Positions 1-7,096 of a stretch of 22,421 bases of DNA are shown one piece after another. Source of the DNA: JBNKFQ01 sp050289385 (GTDB lineage Bacteria; Pseudomonadota; Gammaproteobacteria; Pseudomonadales; Porticoccaceae); assembly GCA_050289385.1 (NCBI GenBank), contig JBNKFQ010000145.1:1-22421 (forward strand), written 5' to 3'. Each line of letters begins with the position of its first letter. Position 1 is the first letter of the stretch. The notes beneath the pieces are model-generated. The model searched no databases. It saw only the letters and a program-made list of their open reading frames with translations, and was not told the DNA's origin. The translations under genes and the position numbers were made by a program.

Positions 1-93
1 CCGTTCTACACCGGCAAGCAAAAAGTACTTGACTCCGGTGGCCGTATCGACCGCTTCAAAAAGCGTTTCGGTGGTCGCACCAGCAGCAAATAA
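1..93 (+). CDS. rpmE: 50S ribosomal protein L31, C-terminal part
   Basis: This is the 3' end of a gene that begins outside the window. The 30 visible residues run PFYTGKQKVLDSGGRIDRF and end KKRFGGRTSSK before a TAA stop. They match the L31 C-terminal signature (PF[FY]TGKQ then GGR[IV]DRF[NK]KRF). L31 is a small protein of the large ribosomal subunit. The zinc-binding Cys motif that separates C+ from C- forms lies upstream and cannot be checked. A strong terminator follows 37 bases after the stop. Confidence 0.95.
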   Translation, partial: PFYTGKQKVLDSGGRIDRFKKRFGGRTSSK

Positions 94-115
94 TATTGCC
101 TTCTCACTGACACAA

Positions 116-916
116 GTGATCAGCAATCGAAAAGGCGCGGGGGTTTACCCCGGCGCCTTTTTTGTTGCCTGCAGTTTTATTTGTGGCTTACAAGCGGATC
201 AGACAACCGACACCGTTGACTGCAAAGCCTTTGGCCCCACCGAAGCAGCAAGTATTCGCAAAGTCATAGACGGCGACACTGTCAGGCTCAAGGATGGCCG
301 CAATGTTCGCCTGGTTGGCATCAACACTCCCGAGCTGGGCCGCGATGGCAAACCCGATCAGCCCTGGTCGCAACAGGCCCGGTCGGCTCTGGTGCAATTT
401 CTTGCGGACCAGCCAGCGCAAATCATCATCGACCAGGAAGACCACGACAAATACGGCCGTGTTCTCGCTCATCTGTACAACTACCGGGGCCAAAGCGCCG
501 AAGCTTATCTGCTGCAAAAAGGCCTGGCATGGCATGTCGCAATCCCGCCCAATCTGACATTGGCAGATTGCCTGGCAAGGGCCGAATTGAAGGGTCGCCA
601 ACAACAACTCGGCATCTGGGGCGCGAAAGGTATTACGCCCGTTAAAGCGCGTCTCGTCAGTCGTGGTGGTTTTCAGCGGGTACAAGGCAAGGTCAGCGAT
701 ATTCGCTTTGGCAAAACCGCCTGGTGGATTGTATTGGACAACCGGTTTACTGTTGTTATCTACCCGCAAGACCAACACCGTTTTGGTCGATCACTGTTGC
801 AACAACTGGACGGCGCCACAATAGAAGTTCGCGGATGGGTTTACTCCGTTCGAGGCAAACACCGCCAATCCTGGCGACTAAAACTGGAAACGCCTTACGC
901 ATTACATCCAAAATGA
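116..916 (+). CDS. Secreted staphylococcal-nuclease-like protein (SNase fold, thermonuclease family)
   Basis: This is a probable Ca2+-dependent nuclease that cleaves DNA or RNA in the periplasm or outside the cell. Counting from the GTG at 116 (266 aa), the SNase core covers about residues 47-170. It contains VIDGDTV (Asp52, Asp54), VRLVGINTPE (Arg65, Glu73) and DKYGRVLA (Arg115). These are the equivalents of the Arg-Glu-Arg active site and the metal ligands of the family. The C-terminal ~85 residues (VQGKVSDIRFGK..., then GWVYSVRGKHRQSWRL) look like a small extra beta domain. The start is uncertain. No ATG is present, and GTG 116 gives a credible signal peptide: a basic NRK stretch, hydrophobic GAFFVACSFICG, then cleavage near LQA|DQ. 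It has no Shine-Dalgarno. A TTG start at 29 would overlap rpmE. A lipoprotein reading of FVAC is possible but weak. Confidence 0.8.
   Translation: MISNRKGAGVYPGAFFVACSFICGLQADQTTDTVDCKAFGPTEAASIRKVIDGDTVRLKDGRNVRLVGINTPELGRDGKPDQPWSQQARSALVQFLADQPAQIIIDQEDHDKYGRVLAHLYNYRGQSAEAYLLQKGLAWHVAIPPNLTLADCLARAELKGRQQQLGIWGAKGITPVKARLVSRGGFQRVQGKVSDIRFGKTAWWIVLDNRFTVVIYPQDQHRFGRSLLQQLDGATIEVRGWVYSVRGKHRQSWRLKLETPYALHPK
131..163 (+). terminator. Rho-independent terminator of rpmE
   Basis: The stem has two parts. GGCGC (134-138) pairs with GCGCC (153-157), and GGGG (140-143) pairs with CCCC (148-151). There is one G-G mismatch between the parts and a TTTA loop. Six T follow at 158-163, and the stem can extend by AAA/TTT. 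It lies inside the likely signal-peptide coding part of the downstream nuclease gene, so read-through or an internal promoter would be needed to express that gene. Confidence 0.85.
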
Positions 917-919
917 AAA

Positions 920-934
920 CAGGGTCTGTTCAGA
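920..934 (+). repeat. Partial copy of the stop-associated AGGGTCTGTT motif
   Basis: AGGGTCTGTT at 921-930 begins five bases after the nuclease stop codon. It matches the core of the 17-bp motif that covers the stop codons at 10357-10359 and 14261-14263. Only ten bases match here, so on its own it could be chance. Confidence 0.35.
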
Positions 935-954
935 ATGGTACTTCCTTAAGGGCA

Positions 955-1065
955 GTCGCACGTCGCACGCTTTTAAGGCAGGTGCCGACGTTTAATCGCT
1001 TTGATCAAACGCCTCATGCCAAAAGTTTGCAAAGGAGGCAACGCTTTTAGCGTGCGACGTGCGAC
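955..1065. repeat. Palindromic intergenic repeat, copy A
   Basis: A perfect 17-bp inverted repeat. GTCGCACGTCGCACGCT lies at 955-971 and its exact reverse complement at 1049-1065, separated by 77 bp. Each arm contains a doubled GTCGCAC unit. The interior holds a further palindrome, TTTGATCAAA (1000-1009), and GCCTC/GAGGC (1011-1015/1035-1039). It fills the space between the convergent nuclease and ybbP genes, so its transcript could fold and act as a 3'-end structure for both. A related 17-mer (16 of 17 identical) occurs at 5575-5591. The type of element (REP-like, miniature transposon or other) is not recognised. Confidence 0.7.
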
Positions 1066-1080
1066 CGTTTAAAGTCGTTT

Positions 1081-3561
1081 TCAAGCACCCAGCAACTGCC
1101 GGGGAGACACTTCCACAACCTTGCGCGTACTCAAATACCCGGCCCAGCCAACTCCCGCCGCCAGCACAAGCGGCAGGGCCAGCCATAACCACCAGTTGTA
1201 CTGGTATTGCATGTCAAAAATACGCTCGTACAAGGCACTGCAGGCTGCTTCTGCACCAACCACTGCCAATAGGCCAGCCAACAACCCAAGCAGAGCAAAT
1301 TCAGACAATGCAGCGGCACGCAAATACCGGCGGCTGGCGCCGACCGCTCGCATCAGGGCACCCTCGCGCACACGTTCATCCAGGGTGCTTTGTATGGATG
1401 CCAGAAATACCGTCACTCCTGCCAACAACACGAATACCAGCATCATCTCAATCATCAGCGTAACCTGCTGAATGATACTTTGCAGTTGCTCGATAATGGC
1501 ATCCACCTCAACAATGGTCACCGAGGGAAATTCGCTAATCAATTGGCTCAATTGCGGTTTTTCTGCTTGCTCCAGGCGAAAGCTGGTCAGGTAAAACACC
1601 GGAAAGTCAGCCAACGCCCCGGGTGAAAATATCATGTAGAAGTTGGGCGAAAAGCTTTCCCATTTTACGGTGCGCAAACTGCTGACCGTGGCTCTCAGTT
1701 CGCTGCCCGCGATATTGAAGTTGAGTTGATCCCCAACCTCAATATCAAGCCGCGCTGCGAGTTCTGCCTCGACAGATACCTCAGCCTGCTCCTTTTGCTC
1801 GGGCGGCCAGTTACCGGCTACTACCTCGTTGTCCGCAGGCAATGCACTCGCCCACGTAAAATTCAGTTCTCGCCCCACGCCGTCGTTGCCGTCAAAGCGC
1901 CCTGGCTCCTGGCCATTAATGGTGGCCAACCTGCCGCGCACAATCGGGTATAACGCGGCGTCAATTCCCATTTGTCCGAGTCGCCCGGCAAAGGCATCGC
2001 GTTCATAAGGTTGAATATTAAAGGCGAAATTATTGGGCACATTTTCCGGCAATTGCTCACGCCACTCGTCCAGCAGATCGGAACGCAGCAACAGCAGTAT
2101 CACCATCAGCATGGCGGTAAGACCAAACGACAAAATTTGACCGGCACTGGTACCCGCGTGCCCGGCCAAATTCCGCAAACTGCGCGTCAGCAGACGCCCC
2201 CTGAAGGGCATGACCTTGCGCAAGGTCTTGAGCAGGCTGTACAACACGCCCCCCATCACAGCGAGTACCAACCCGGCCATCAGCAATATAGCCAACACAA
2301 TGCCCACGTTATCAAACAGTAGCAAAACAAGGCCGCAGATACTGGCCAGGGCGACGCCATATACTAACCAGGCTGATACCGGAAGCGGCGTCAGTTCGCG
2401 CCTGAATACTCGCAGCGGCGGCACGCTTTTGAGACGCAATACCGGCGGCAGCGCCATGCCCAGGATCAACAGCAGGGCTGCGCCAAAACCGGTGGCCCAG
2501 GGCGCCACTCCGGCGGCCGGCAACTGTTGCGACAACAAACCACTGATGGCGGCCAGCAAGGCCATGTGAGCCGCCCAGCCCAAAACCGTACCCACCGCAG
2601 CCGCAAATATGGCCAGCAACACCAGTTGCCAGAGATAGAGCCGGGTAAGTTGCCGCTGCTGCACCCCCAGGCAACGCAACATACCACTGACATCGTAGTG
2701 ACGCTCACTGTAACGGCGCGCCGCCATTGCTATGGCTATGGCGGCCAGAAATATGGCTAGCAATGCCGTCAACCCAAGGTATTGTTCGGCGCGCCCCATA
2801 GCATCGCCAGTTCGTCCGCGACCACTTTTAATATCGACCAGGCGATGACCGGAGCCCATATCCGGCTCCAGTTGTTCACGCAACACAGCAATGCGTTTGT
2901 CACTGTCTGAACCGGCAAACAGATATTTCCAGGTTACCCGGCTGCCCGGTTTGATGACTTGTGCCGCTTCAATATCGGCGAGATTCATCATGACCCGGGG
3001 CGCCAGATTAAACAGATTGCCGCCGCGGTCGGGTTCATAGGCAAGGACCCCGGCCACCTGTAACTGCGTTGAACCCAGTGTAATAACATCGCCCACTTTA
3101 ACGTCCAGCCTGGTCAGCACTCGTGCATCTGCCCACACTGTTCCCGCCTCTGGTGCTTGCCTGATCTTGCGTTCATCGCCATAAGGTTGATCCGCGACCC
3201 GCAGCGAACCGCGCAGTGGATAGCTGTTGGACACGGCCTTGATACTGCTTAACAGCAGTTCATCACCAAAAACAATAACCGTCGAAAACTCGATAATTTC
3301 GGCGGTTTCAAGCCCGAGCTTTTGCCCTGCCTGCAACCATTTGCGATCGGGTGTGCGCGTACTTCTCACCACCAGGTCACCGCCAACAAGTTCGGCGGAT
3401 TCTCGCGTTAACAGCCGCCCGAAGCGGTCCGTAAGCAGATTGATAGACGTGACAGCAGCAACGGCAATAACCAGTGCAGCTGCCAGAATGCGCAGCTCAC
3501 CTGAACGCCAGTCGCGCCGCAACATGCGCAAGGCAAGGGCCTGTTGGCGCTTCGTCTTCAT
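1081..3561 (-). CDS. ybbP: FtsX-like ABC transporter permease, YbbP family
   Basis: A large inner-membrane permease of 826 aa (E. coli YbbP is about 800). It pairs with the YbbA ATPase in a MacB/LolCDE-type ABC exporter. The N-terminal helix (about residues 22-44) is followed by a large periplasmic domain (to about 255). Next come clustered membrane helices (about 262-283, 308-335, 355-375, 395-445), a second helix after the GRLLTRSLRNLAGHAG loop, a second periplasmic domain, and a C-terminal FtsX block of three or four helices (QVTLMIEMMLVFVLLAGVTV onward). The FtsX-typical cytoplasmic loop DERVREGALMRAVGAS is present between the last helices. Its ATG overlaps the ybbA stop as ATGA, so the two are translationally coupled. 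The substrate is not known. In E. coli the locus has been linked to export of hydrophobic compounds, but this is weakly supported. Confidence 0.92.
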   Translation of the reverse strand: MKTKRQQALALRMLRRDWRSGELRILAAALVIAVAAVTSINLLTDRFGRLLTRESAELVGGDLVVRSTRTPDRKWLQAGQKLGLETAEIIEFSTVIVFGDELLLSSIKAVSNSYPLRGSLRVADQPYGDERKIRQAPEAGTVWADARVLTRLDVKVGDVITLGSTQLQVAGVLAYEPDRGGNLFNLAPRVMMNLADIEAAQVIKPGSRVTWKYLFAGSDSDKRIAVLREQLEPDMGSGHRLVDIKSGRGRTGDAMGRAEQYLGLTALLAIFLAAIAIAMAARRYSERHYDVSGMLRCLGVQQRQLTRLYLWQLVLLAIFAAAVGTVLGWAAHMALLAAISGLLSQQLPAAGVAPWATGFGAALLLILGMALPPVLRLKSVPPLRVFRRELTPLPVSAWLVYGVALASICGLVLLLFDNVGIVLAILLMAGLVLAVMGGVLYSLLKTLRKVMPFRGRLLTRSLRNLAGHAGTSAGQILSFGLTAMLMVILLLLRSDLLDEWREQLPENVPNNFAFNIQPYERDAFAGRLGQMGIDAALYPIVRGRLATINGQEPGRFDGNDGVGRELNFTWASALPADNEVVAGNWPPEQKEQAEVSVEAELAARLDIEVGDQLNFNIAGSELRATVSSLRTVKWESFSPNFYMIFSPGALADFPVFYLTSFRLEQAEKPQLSQLISEFPSVTIVEVDAIIEQLQSIIQQVTLMIEMMLVFVLLAGVTVFLASIQSTLDERVREGALMRAVGASRRYLRAAALSEFALLGLLAGLLAVVGAEAACSALYERIFDMQYQYNWWLWLALPLVLAAGVGWAGYLSTRKVVEVSPRQLLGA

Positions 3562-4301
3562 AGCCCTGATTCTTGTTGTTCAACCAAACGGCCGCCATCA
3601 AGGCGGATCAAACGATCACAACGGCTGGCAAGTTGCTCGTCATGCGTAACCAGCACCAGAGTAGTACCCTTTTCGTCGTTGAGTTTGAAAAGCAGGTCGA
3701 TGATTTTTTTACCCGTGGCAGAATCCAGATTGCCGGTGGGTTCATCCGCCAGCAATACCGCAGGCTCCGTGACAAAGGCTCGGGCAATAGCCACTCTCTG
3801 TTGCTCCCCGCCAGAAAGTTGCGCGGGATAATGATTAAGGCGGTCCGTCAGCCCCACCCTTTCCAGTAAATTACGCGCCGTCTGTTGAGAACCACTGCCG
3901 TTGAGCACCTCCAGAGGTAATGTGACATTTTCGAGAGCGGTCAGATTAGGCAACAACTGGAAGGACTGAAAAACAAAGCCCACTTGCTCACCGCGCAGGC
4001 GTGCACGACCGTCCTCATCGAGCCGGGATAGCTGCTCGCCACAAAGTGTCACATCACCGAATGAAGGCGAATCCAGACCTGCCAGTAAACTCAGCAAGGT
4101 AGACTTGCCAGACCCTGACACCCCCACCACCGCAGCTGTCTCGCCGCGCTTGATAGAGAAACTGACGTCGTCCAGAATAGTCAAAGGCCCATCACCCGTA
4201 GTGACAACCTTGCCCAGAGCATTGGTTGCCACGATAGTTGCGGACAAAACGCTTTGCGTTGAATGACTTGATGAAAGGTTTTCAGGGGAAACTGAACTCA
4301 T
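3558..4301 (-). CDS. ybbA: ABC transporter ATP-binding protein, YbbA family
   Basis: The cytoplasmic ATPase subunit that powers the YbbP permease. From the ATG at 4301 it is 247 aa. Walker A is GVSGSGKST (60-68), the Q-loop lies in FVFQSFQLLP (109-118), the signature is LSGGE (162-166), Walker B is VLLADEP (182-188) and the switch His is His220. These match the MacB/LolD subfamily. The reading frame stays open further upstream, but that stretch lies antisense to tesA and has no family similarity. The ATG at 4301 has AAAGG eight bases upstream. It is about 20 residues longer than E. coli YbbA, so a TTG start near residue 19 cannot be excluded. The start overlaps the tesA start in a shared CATG, and the 3' end overlaps ybbP by four bases. 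Confidence 0.92.
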   Translation of the reverse strand: MSSVSPENLSSSHSTQSVLSATIVATNALGKVVTTGDGPLTILDDVSFSIKRGETAAVVGVSGSGKSTLLSLLAGLDSPSFGDVTLCGEQLSRLDEDGRARLRGEQVGFVFQSFQLLPNLTALENVTLPLEVLNGSGSQQTARNLLERVGLTDRLNHYPAQLSGGEQQRVAIARAFVTEPAVLLADEPTGNLDSATGKKIIDLLFKLNDEKGTTLVLVTHDEQLASRCDRLIRLDGGRLVEQQESGL

Positions 4302-4926
4302 GCATCGAACCTTTGTGCTGTTGTATACCTTGTTGTTGACAATCCTTTTGTCGGCCCCGGCATTTGCCCAAACCATTCTTGTGATGGGCGACAGCCTGAG
4401 CGCAGCGTACAACATGAACGAGGATGACGGCTGGGTCAACCTGCTACAGCAGCGCCTTGATGCAACCAGCGACGGCAACCACAAAGTGATTAATAGCAGC
4501 ATCAGTGGCGATACCACAACCGGCGGCCTGAGCCGGCTACCGGCGGCTCTGAAACAACACCGGCCAGGAATAGTCATCATCGAACTGGGGGCCAACGATG
4601 GTCTGCGCGGAATGCCTCTCAAGCTGATGCAAAACAATCTGCGCCGCATGGTAAAGCTGGCACAAGACAGCGGCGCCGAGGTGCTGCTGGCGGGAATACA
4701 CCTGCCGCCCAATTATGGTGAAGTGTATACGAAAAAGTTTCACCAGGTATTCATCGACCTGGCAGAACGGGAAAATATCGCATTTGTACCCTTTCTGCTG
4801 GAAAACGTCGGTGGCGTGAGCGAGTTGATTCAATCAGATGGCATGCACCCCAACACCAGGGCACAACCCATCATTCTGAACAACGTGTGGGTTCATCTCG
4901 AATCCATAATCGCCAACAACCATTGA
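4300..4926 (+). CDS. tesA: Arylesterase / acyl-CoA thioesterase I, SGNH hydrolase
   Basis: A periplasmic GDSL-family esterase (thioesterase I / protease I / lysophospholipase L1 activities in E. coli). At 208 aa it is the same length as E. coli TesA. A signal peptide covers residues 1-23 with a hydrophobic LLYTLLLTILLSAP core and an AFA|Q cleavage site. All four SGNH blocks are present: MGDSLS (nucleophile Ser32), Gly70 in SISGDTT, Asn99 in ELGAND, and Asp180/His183 in SDGMHPN. AGGGG lies 11 bases before the ATG. The gene is divergent from ybbA, with start codons sharing bases, so its promoter must lie within ybbA coding DNA. This divergent tesA/ybbAP pairing is also known from E. coli. Confidence 0.95.
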   Translation: MHRTFVLLYTLLLTILLSAPAFAQTILVMGDSLSAAYNMNEDDGWVNLLQQRLDATSDGNHKVINSSISGDTTTGGLSRLPAALKQHRPGIVIIELGANDGLRGMPLKLMQNNLRRMVKLAQDSGAEVLLAGIHLPPNYGEVYTKKFHQVFIDLAERENIAFVPFLLENVGGVSELIQSDGMHPNTRAQPIILNNVWVHLESIIANNH

Positions 4927-4949
4927 ATTAACGGCCAATGCCCCCATCT
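4923..4949 (+). promoter_or_regulatory. Sigma-32 (heat-shock) promoter for hslVU
   Basis: TTGAAT (4923-4928), a 13-base spacer, then CCCCATCT (4942-4949). This is nearly identical to the RpoH consensus TTGAAA-N13-14-CCCCATnT. The -35 box overlaps the tesA stop codon (4924-4926). Predicted transcription starts near 4956, giving a leader of about 58 bases before hslV. hslVU is a classic RpoH regulon member, so sequence and context agree. Confidence 0.85.
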
Positions 4950-5013
4950 GTGCCAGACAACGGTTCTCCAATTCCGGAGTTCCCCTCGCCCAGGAAAGAG
5001 TCAGGAGAGTAAA

Positions 5014-5556
5014 GTGGAGCAATATCGAGGAACCACAATTTTGTCAGTGCGCCGCAATAACCGGGTTGTGATCGGCGGCGACGGCCAGGTTAGCCTGGGC
5101 AATACCATCATGAAAGGTAATGCTCGCAAAGTGCGGCGCCTGTATCAGGACAAGGTGATCGCCGGATTTGCCGGTGGTACCGCCGATGCCTTTACGCTGT
5201 TTGAACGTTTTGAAGCGAAACTGGAAGAGTACCGCGGCAACCTGACCCGCGCTGCGGTAGAGCTGGCGAAAGACTGGCGCACCGACCGCATGTTGCGTCG
5301 CCTGGAGGCCTTGCTCGCAGTGGCCGACAAGGAGGCCTCATTAATTATCACAGGCAACGGCGATGTTATTCAGCCCGAAGATGACCTGATCGCGATCGGC
5401 TCGGGTGGCCCATTTGCCCAATCTGCAGCACGCGCATTACTCGACAATACTGATCTCAGCGCCAAAGAAATTGTTGAAAAAGGATTGGCAATTGCCGGTG
5501 ATATTTGCATATACACCAACCACAACCGAACCATAGAAGAGCTGGATTATGAATAA
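5014..5556 (+). CDS. hslV: ATP-dependent protease HslVU, peptidase subunit HslV (ClpQ)
   Basis: The proteasome-like threonine peptidase that forms a double hexamer capped by HslU and degrades misfolded and regulatory proteins in the cytoplasm. Family blocks are continuous: TTILSVRRNN, GGDGQVSLGNT, KVRRLYQDKVIAGFAGGTADAFTLFE (as separate conserved segments), WRTDRMLRRLEALL, GDICIYTNHN. The start is a GTG with AGGAG (5003-5007) six bases upstream. The nucleophile is predicted to be Thr7 after a six-residue leader MEQYRG, in place of the Met-Thr start of E. coli HslV. Similar leaders are known in other proteobacteria and imply processing. It is followed 132 bases later by hslU, with a palindromic repeat between. 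Confidence 0.97.
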   Translation: MEQYRGTTILSVRRNNRVVIGGDGQVSLGNTIMKGNARKVRRLYQDKVIAGFAGGTADAFTLFERFEAKLEEYRGNLTRAAVELAKDWRTDRMLRRLEALLAVADKEASLIITGNGDVIQPEDDLIAIGSGGPFAQSAARALLDNTDLSAKEIVEKGLAIAGDICIYTNHNRTIEELDYE

Positions 5557-5560
5557 CCAG

Positions 5561-5637
5561 GTCGCACGACTGACGTCGCACGTCGTACGCTAAAAACCAA
5601 TCCAAAAGCGTGCGACAACTGACGTGCAACGTGCGAC
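5561..5637. repeat. Palindromic intergenic repeat, copy B, between hslV and hslU
   Basis: Arms at 5561-5591 and 5607-5637 form an imperfect 31-bp inverted repeat (22 of 31 positions pair) around a 15-base A-rich loop. The 17-mer at 5575-5591 differs by one base from the left arm of copy A (955-971). The right arm starts with AGCGTGCGAC, also found in copy A. It would form a long hairpin in the hslV-hslU transcript and could change their relative expression or mRNA decay. Confidence 0.7.
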
Positions 5638-5688
5638 CAAAGCAATTCCGTGTGGCGCAGATTAATTAATACAGGATCAAAATCAAAC

Positions 5689-7011
5689 ATGTCAAACATG
5701 ACCCCTCGTGAAATCGTACACGAACTCGACCGACATATTGTCGGCCAGGACAATGCCAAACGCTCTGTCGCTATAGCGCTGCGCAATCGCTGGCGCCGCA
5801 TGCAGCTCGATGCTGAGTTACGCAACGAAGTCACCCCGAAAAATATTCTGATGATCGGCCCCACTGGTGTTGGCAAAACCGAAATCGCCCGCCGTCTTGC
5901 GCGCTTGTCCAATGCACCGTTTATCAAGGTAGAAGCCACAAAATTCACAGAAGTGGGGTATGTAGGTCGGGAAGTAGATTCCATCATTCGCGACCTGGTG
6001 GAAACTTCTGTCAAACAGGTACGTGAACAAGAGATGCACAAGGTTGAACAGCGTGCGTCGGACGCCGCAGAAGAACGTATTCTGGATGTGCTATTGCCAC
6101 CAGCGCGGGGCGTAGAACCCGAAGACAGTGAGTCTGCCACCCGTCAATCCTTTCGCAAAAAACTGCGGGAAGGTGAACTGGACGATAAAGAAATTGAAAT
6201 TGATCTGGACGTATCTGTCGGTGTTGAAATTATGGCACCGCCCGGCATGGAAGAGATGACAAGTCAGTTGCAAGGTATGTTTGCCAATATGGGTTCTGGC
6301 AAAAAAAAGAAACGAAAAATGACTGTGGCCCAGGCTCTGGCGCAATTGCGTGACGAAGAAGCCGCCAAATTGGTAAATGATGAAGAGATCAAGGCCCGCG
6401 CCATTACCGCCGCAGAAGAAAATGGCATAGTTTTTATCGACGAAATAGACAAAGTCGCCAAACGCGCAGAAACTGGTGGCGCTGATGTGTCTCGCGAAGG
6501 CGTGCAACGGGATCTGCTGCCACTGATCGAAGGCTGCACCATCACCACAAAATACGGCATGATAAAAACCGACCACATTTTGTTTATTGCCTCTGGTGCA
6601 TTTCATTTGACCAAGCCCTCGGACCTGATACCGGAATTGCAGGGCCGCCTGCCAATCCGGGTGGAGCTAAAATCGTTAACCGCCGACGATTTTCATCGCA
6701 TACTTACTGAACCCAGAGCATCCCTTACCGAACAATACCAGGCTCTGCTGGCTACCGAAGGGCTCACCATTGAATTTACCGACGACGGTATTCGGCGCGT
6801 TGCTGAACTGGCCTACGAGGTGAATGAAAAAACGGAGAATATTGGTGCCCGTCGCCTGCACACCATGATGGAACGACTGCTGGAAGACATTTCGTTTGAC
6901 GCCTCTGACCTGTCAGCCAAACATGAAAGCATTACGATTGATGGTAAATATGTCGATAAATCGTTGAATGAATTGTCTCAGGATGAAGATTTGTCGAGGT
7001 TTATTCTTTAG
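5689..7011 (+). CDS. hslU: ATP-dependent protease HslVU, ATPase subunit HslU (ClpY)
   Basis: AAA+ unfoldase that feeds substrates to HslV. From the ATG at 5689 it is 440 aa (E. coli HslU is 443) and begins MSNMTPREIVHELD like the E. coli protein. Earlier in-frame starts would add a non-conserved extension and fall near the hairpin. Walker A is GPTGVGKT (57-64), the pore loop is GYVG (90-93), and the intermediate I domain covers about 110-240 and includes a lysine-rich GKKKKRK. Walker B is IVFIDEID (247-254). The C-terminus ends LSRFIL, the conserved tail that inserts into HslV. The only visible ribosome-binding site is AGGA 12 bases upstream, which is weak. Expression probably comes from the sigma-32 promoter upstream of hslV. 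Confidence 0.97.
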   Translation: MSNMTPREIVHELDRHIVGQDNAKRSVAIALRNRWRRMQLDAELRNEVTPKNILMIGPTGVGKTEIARRLARLSNAPFIKVEATKFTEVGYVGREVDSIIRDLVETSVKQVREQEMHKVEQRASDAAEERILDVLLPPARGVEPEDSESATRQSFRKKLREGELDDKEIEIDLDVSVGVEIMAPPGMEEMTSQLQGMFANMGSGKKKKRKMTVAQALAQLRDEEAAKLVNDEEIKARAITAAEENGIVFIDEIDKVAKRAETGGADVSREGVQRDLLPLIEGCTITTKYGMIKTDHILFIASGAFHLTKPSDLIPELQGRLPIRVELKSLTADDFHRILTEPRASLTEQYQALLATEGLTIEFTDDGIRRVAELAYEVNEKTENIGARRLHTMMERLLEDISFDASDLSAKHESITIDGKYVDKSLNELSQDEDLSRFIL

Positions 7012-7014
7012 AGA

Positions 7015-7088
7015 AGTTGGATGTTGGAAAATATTCACGCCATCACTGTACTCGGCGATGGGTAAGTGCGTATTTCCAACTTCCAACT
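7015..7088. repeat. Inverted repeat between hslU and the DUF971 gene
   Basis: AGTTGGATGTTGGAAAATA (7015-7033) and TATTTCCAACTTCCAACT (7071-7088) are near-perfect inverted copies with about 37 bases between. Each arm contains two GTTGGA-like units. The element spans almost the whole intergenic space and ends eight bases before the next ATG, so it could hide that gene's translation start. It is unrelated in sequence to the GTCGCAC repeats. Confidence 0.6.
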
Positions 7089-7096
7089 AAAAAAAC

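Noticed and set aside
4302..4712. N-terminal extension of the ybbA reading frame
   Set aside because: The upstream part is antisense to tesA and unlike any ABC ATPase N-terminus. The ATG at 4301 has its own ribosome-binding site.
6091..6606. 171-residue open frame on the minus strand
   Set aside because: Antisense to hslU, which is unmistakable in its own frame.
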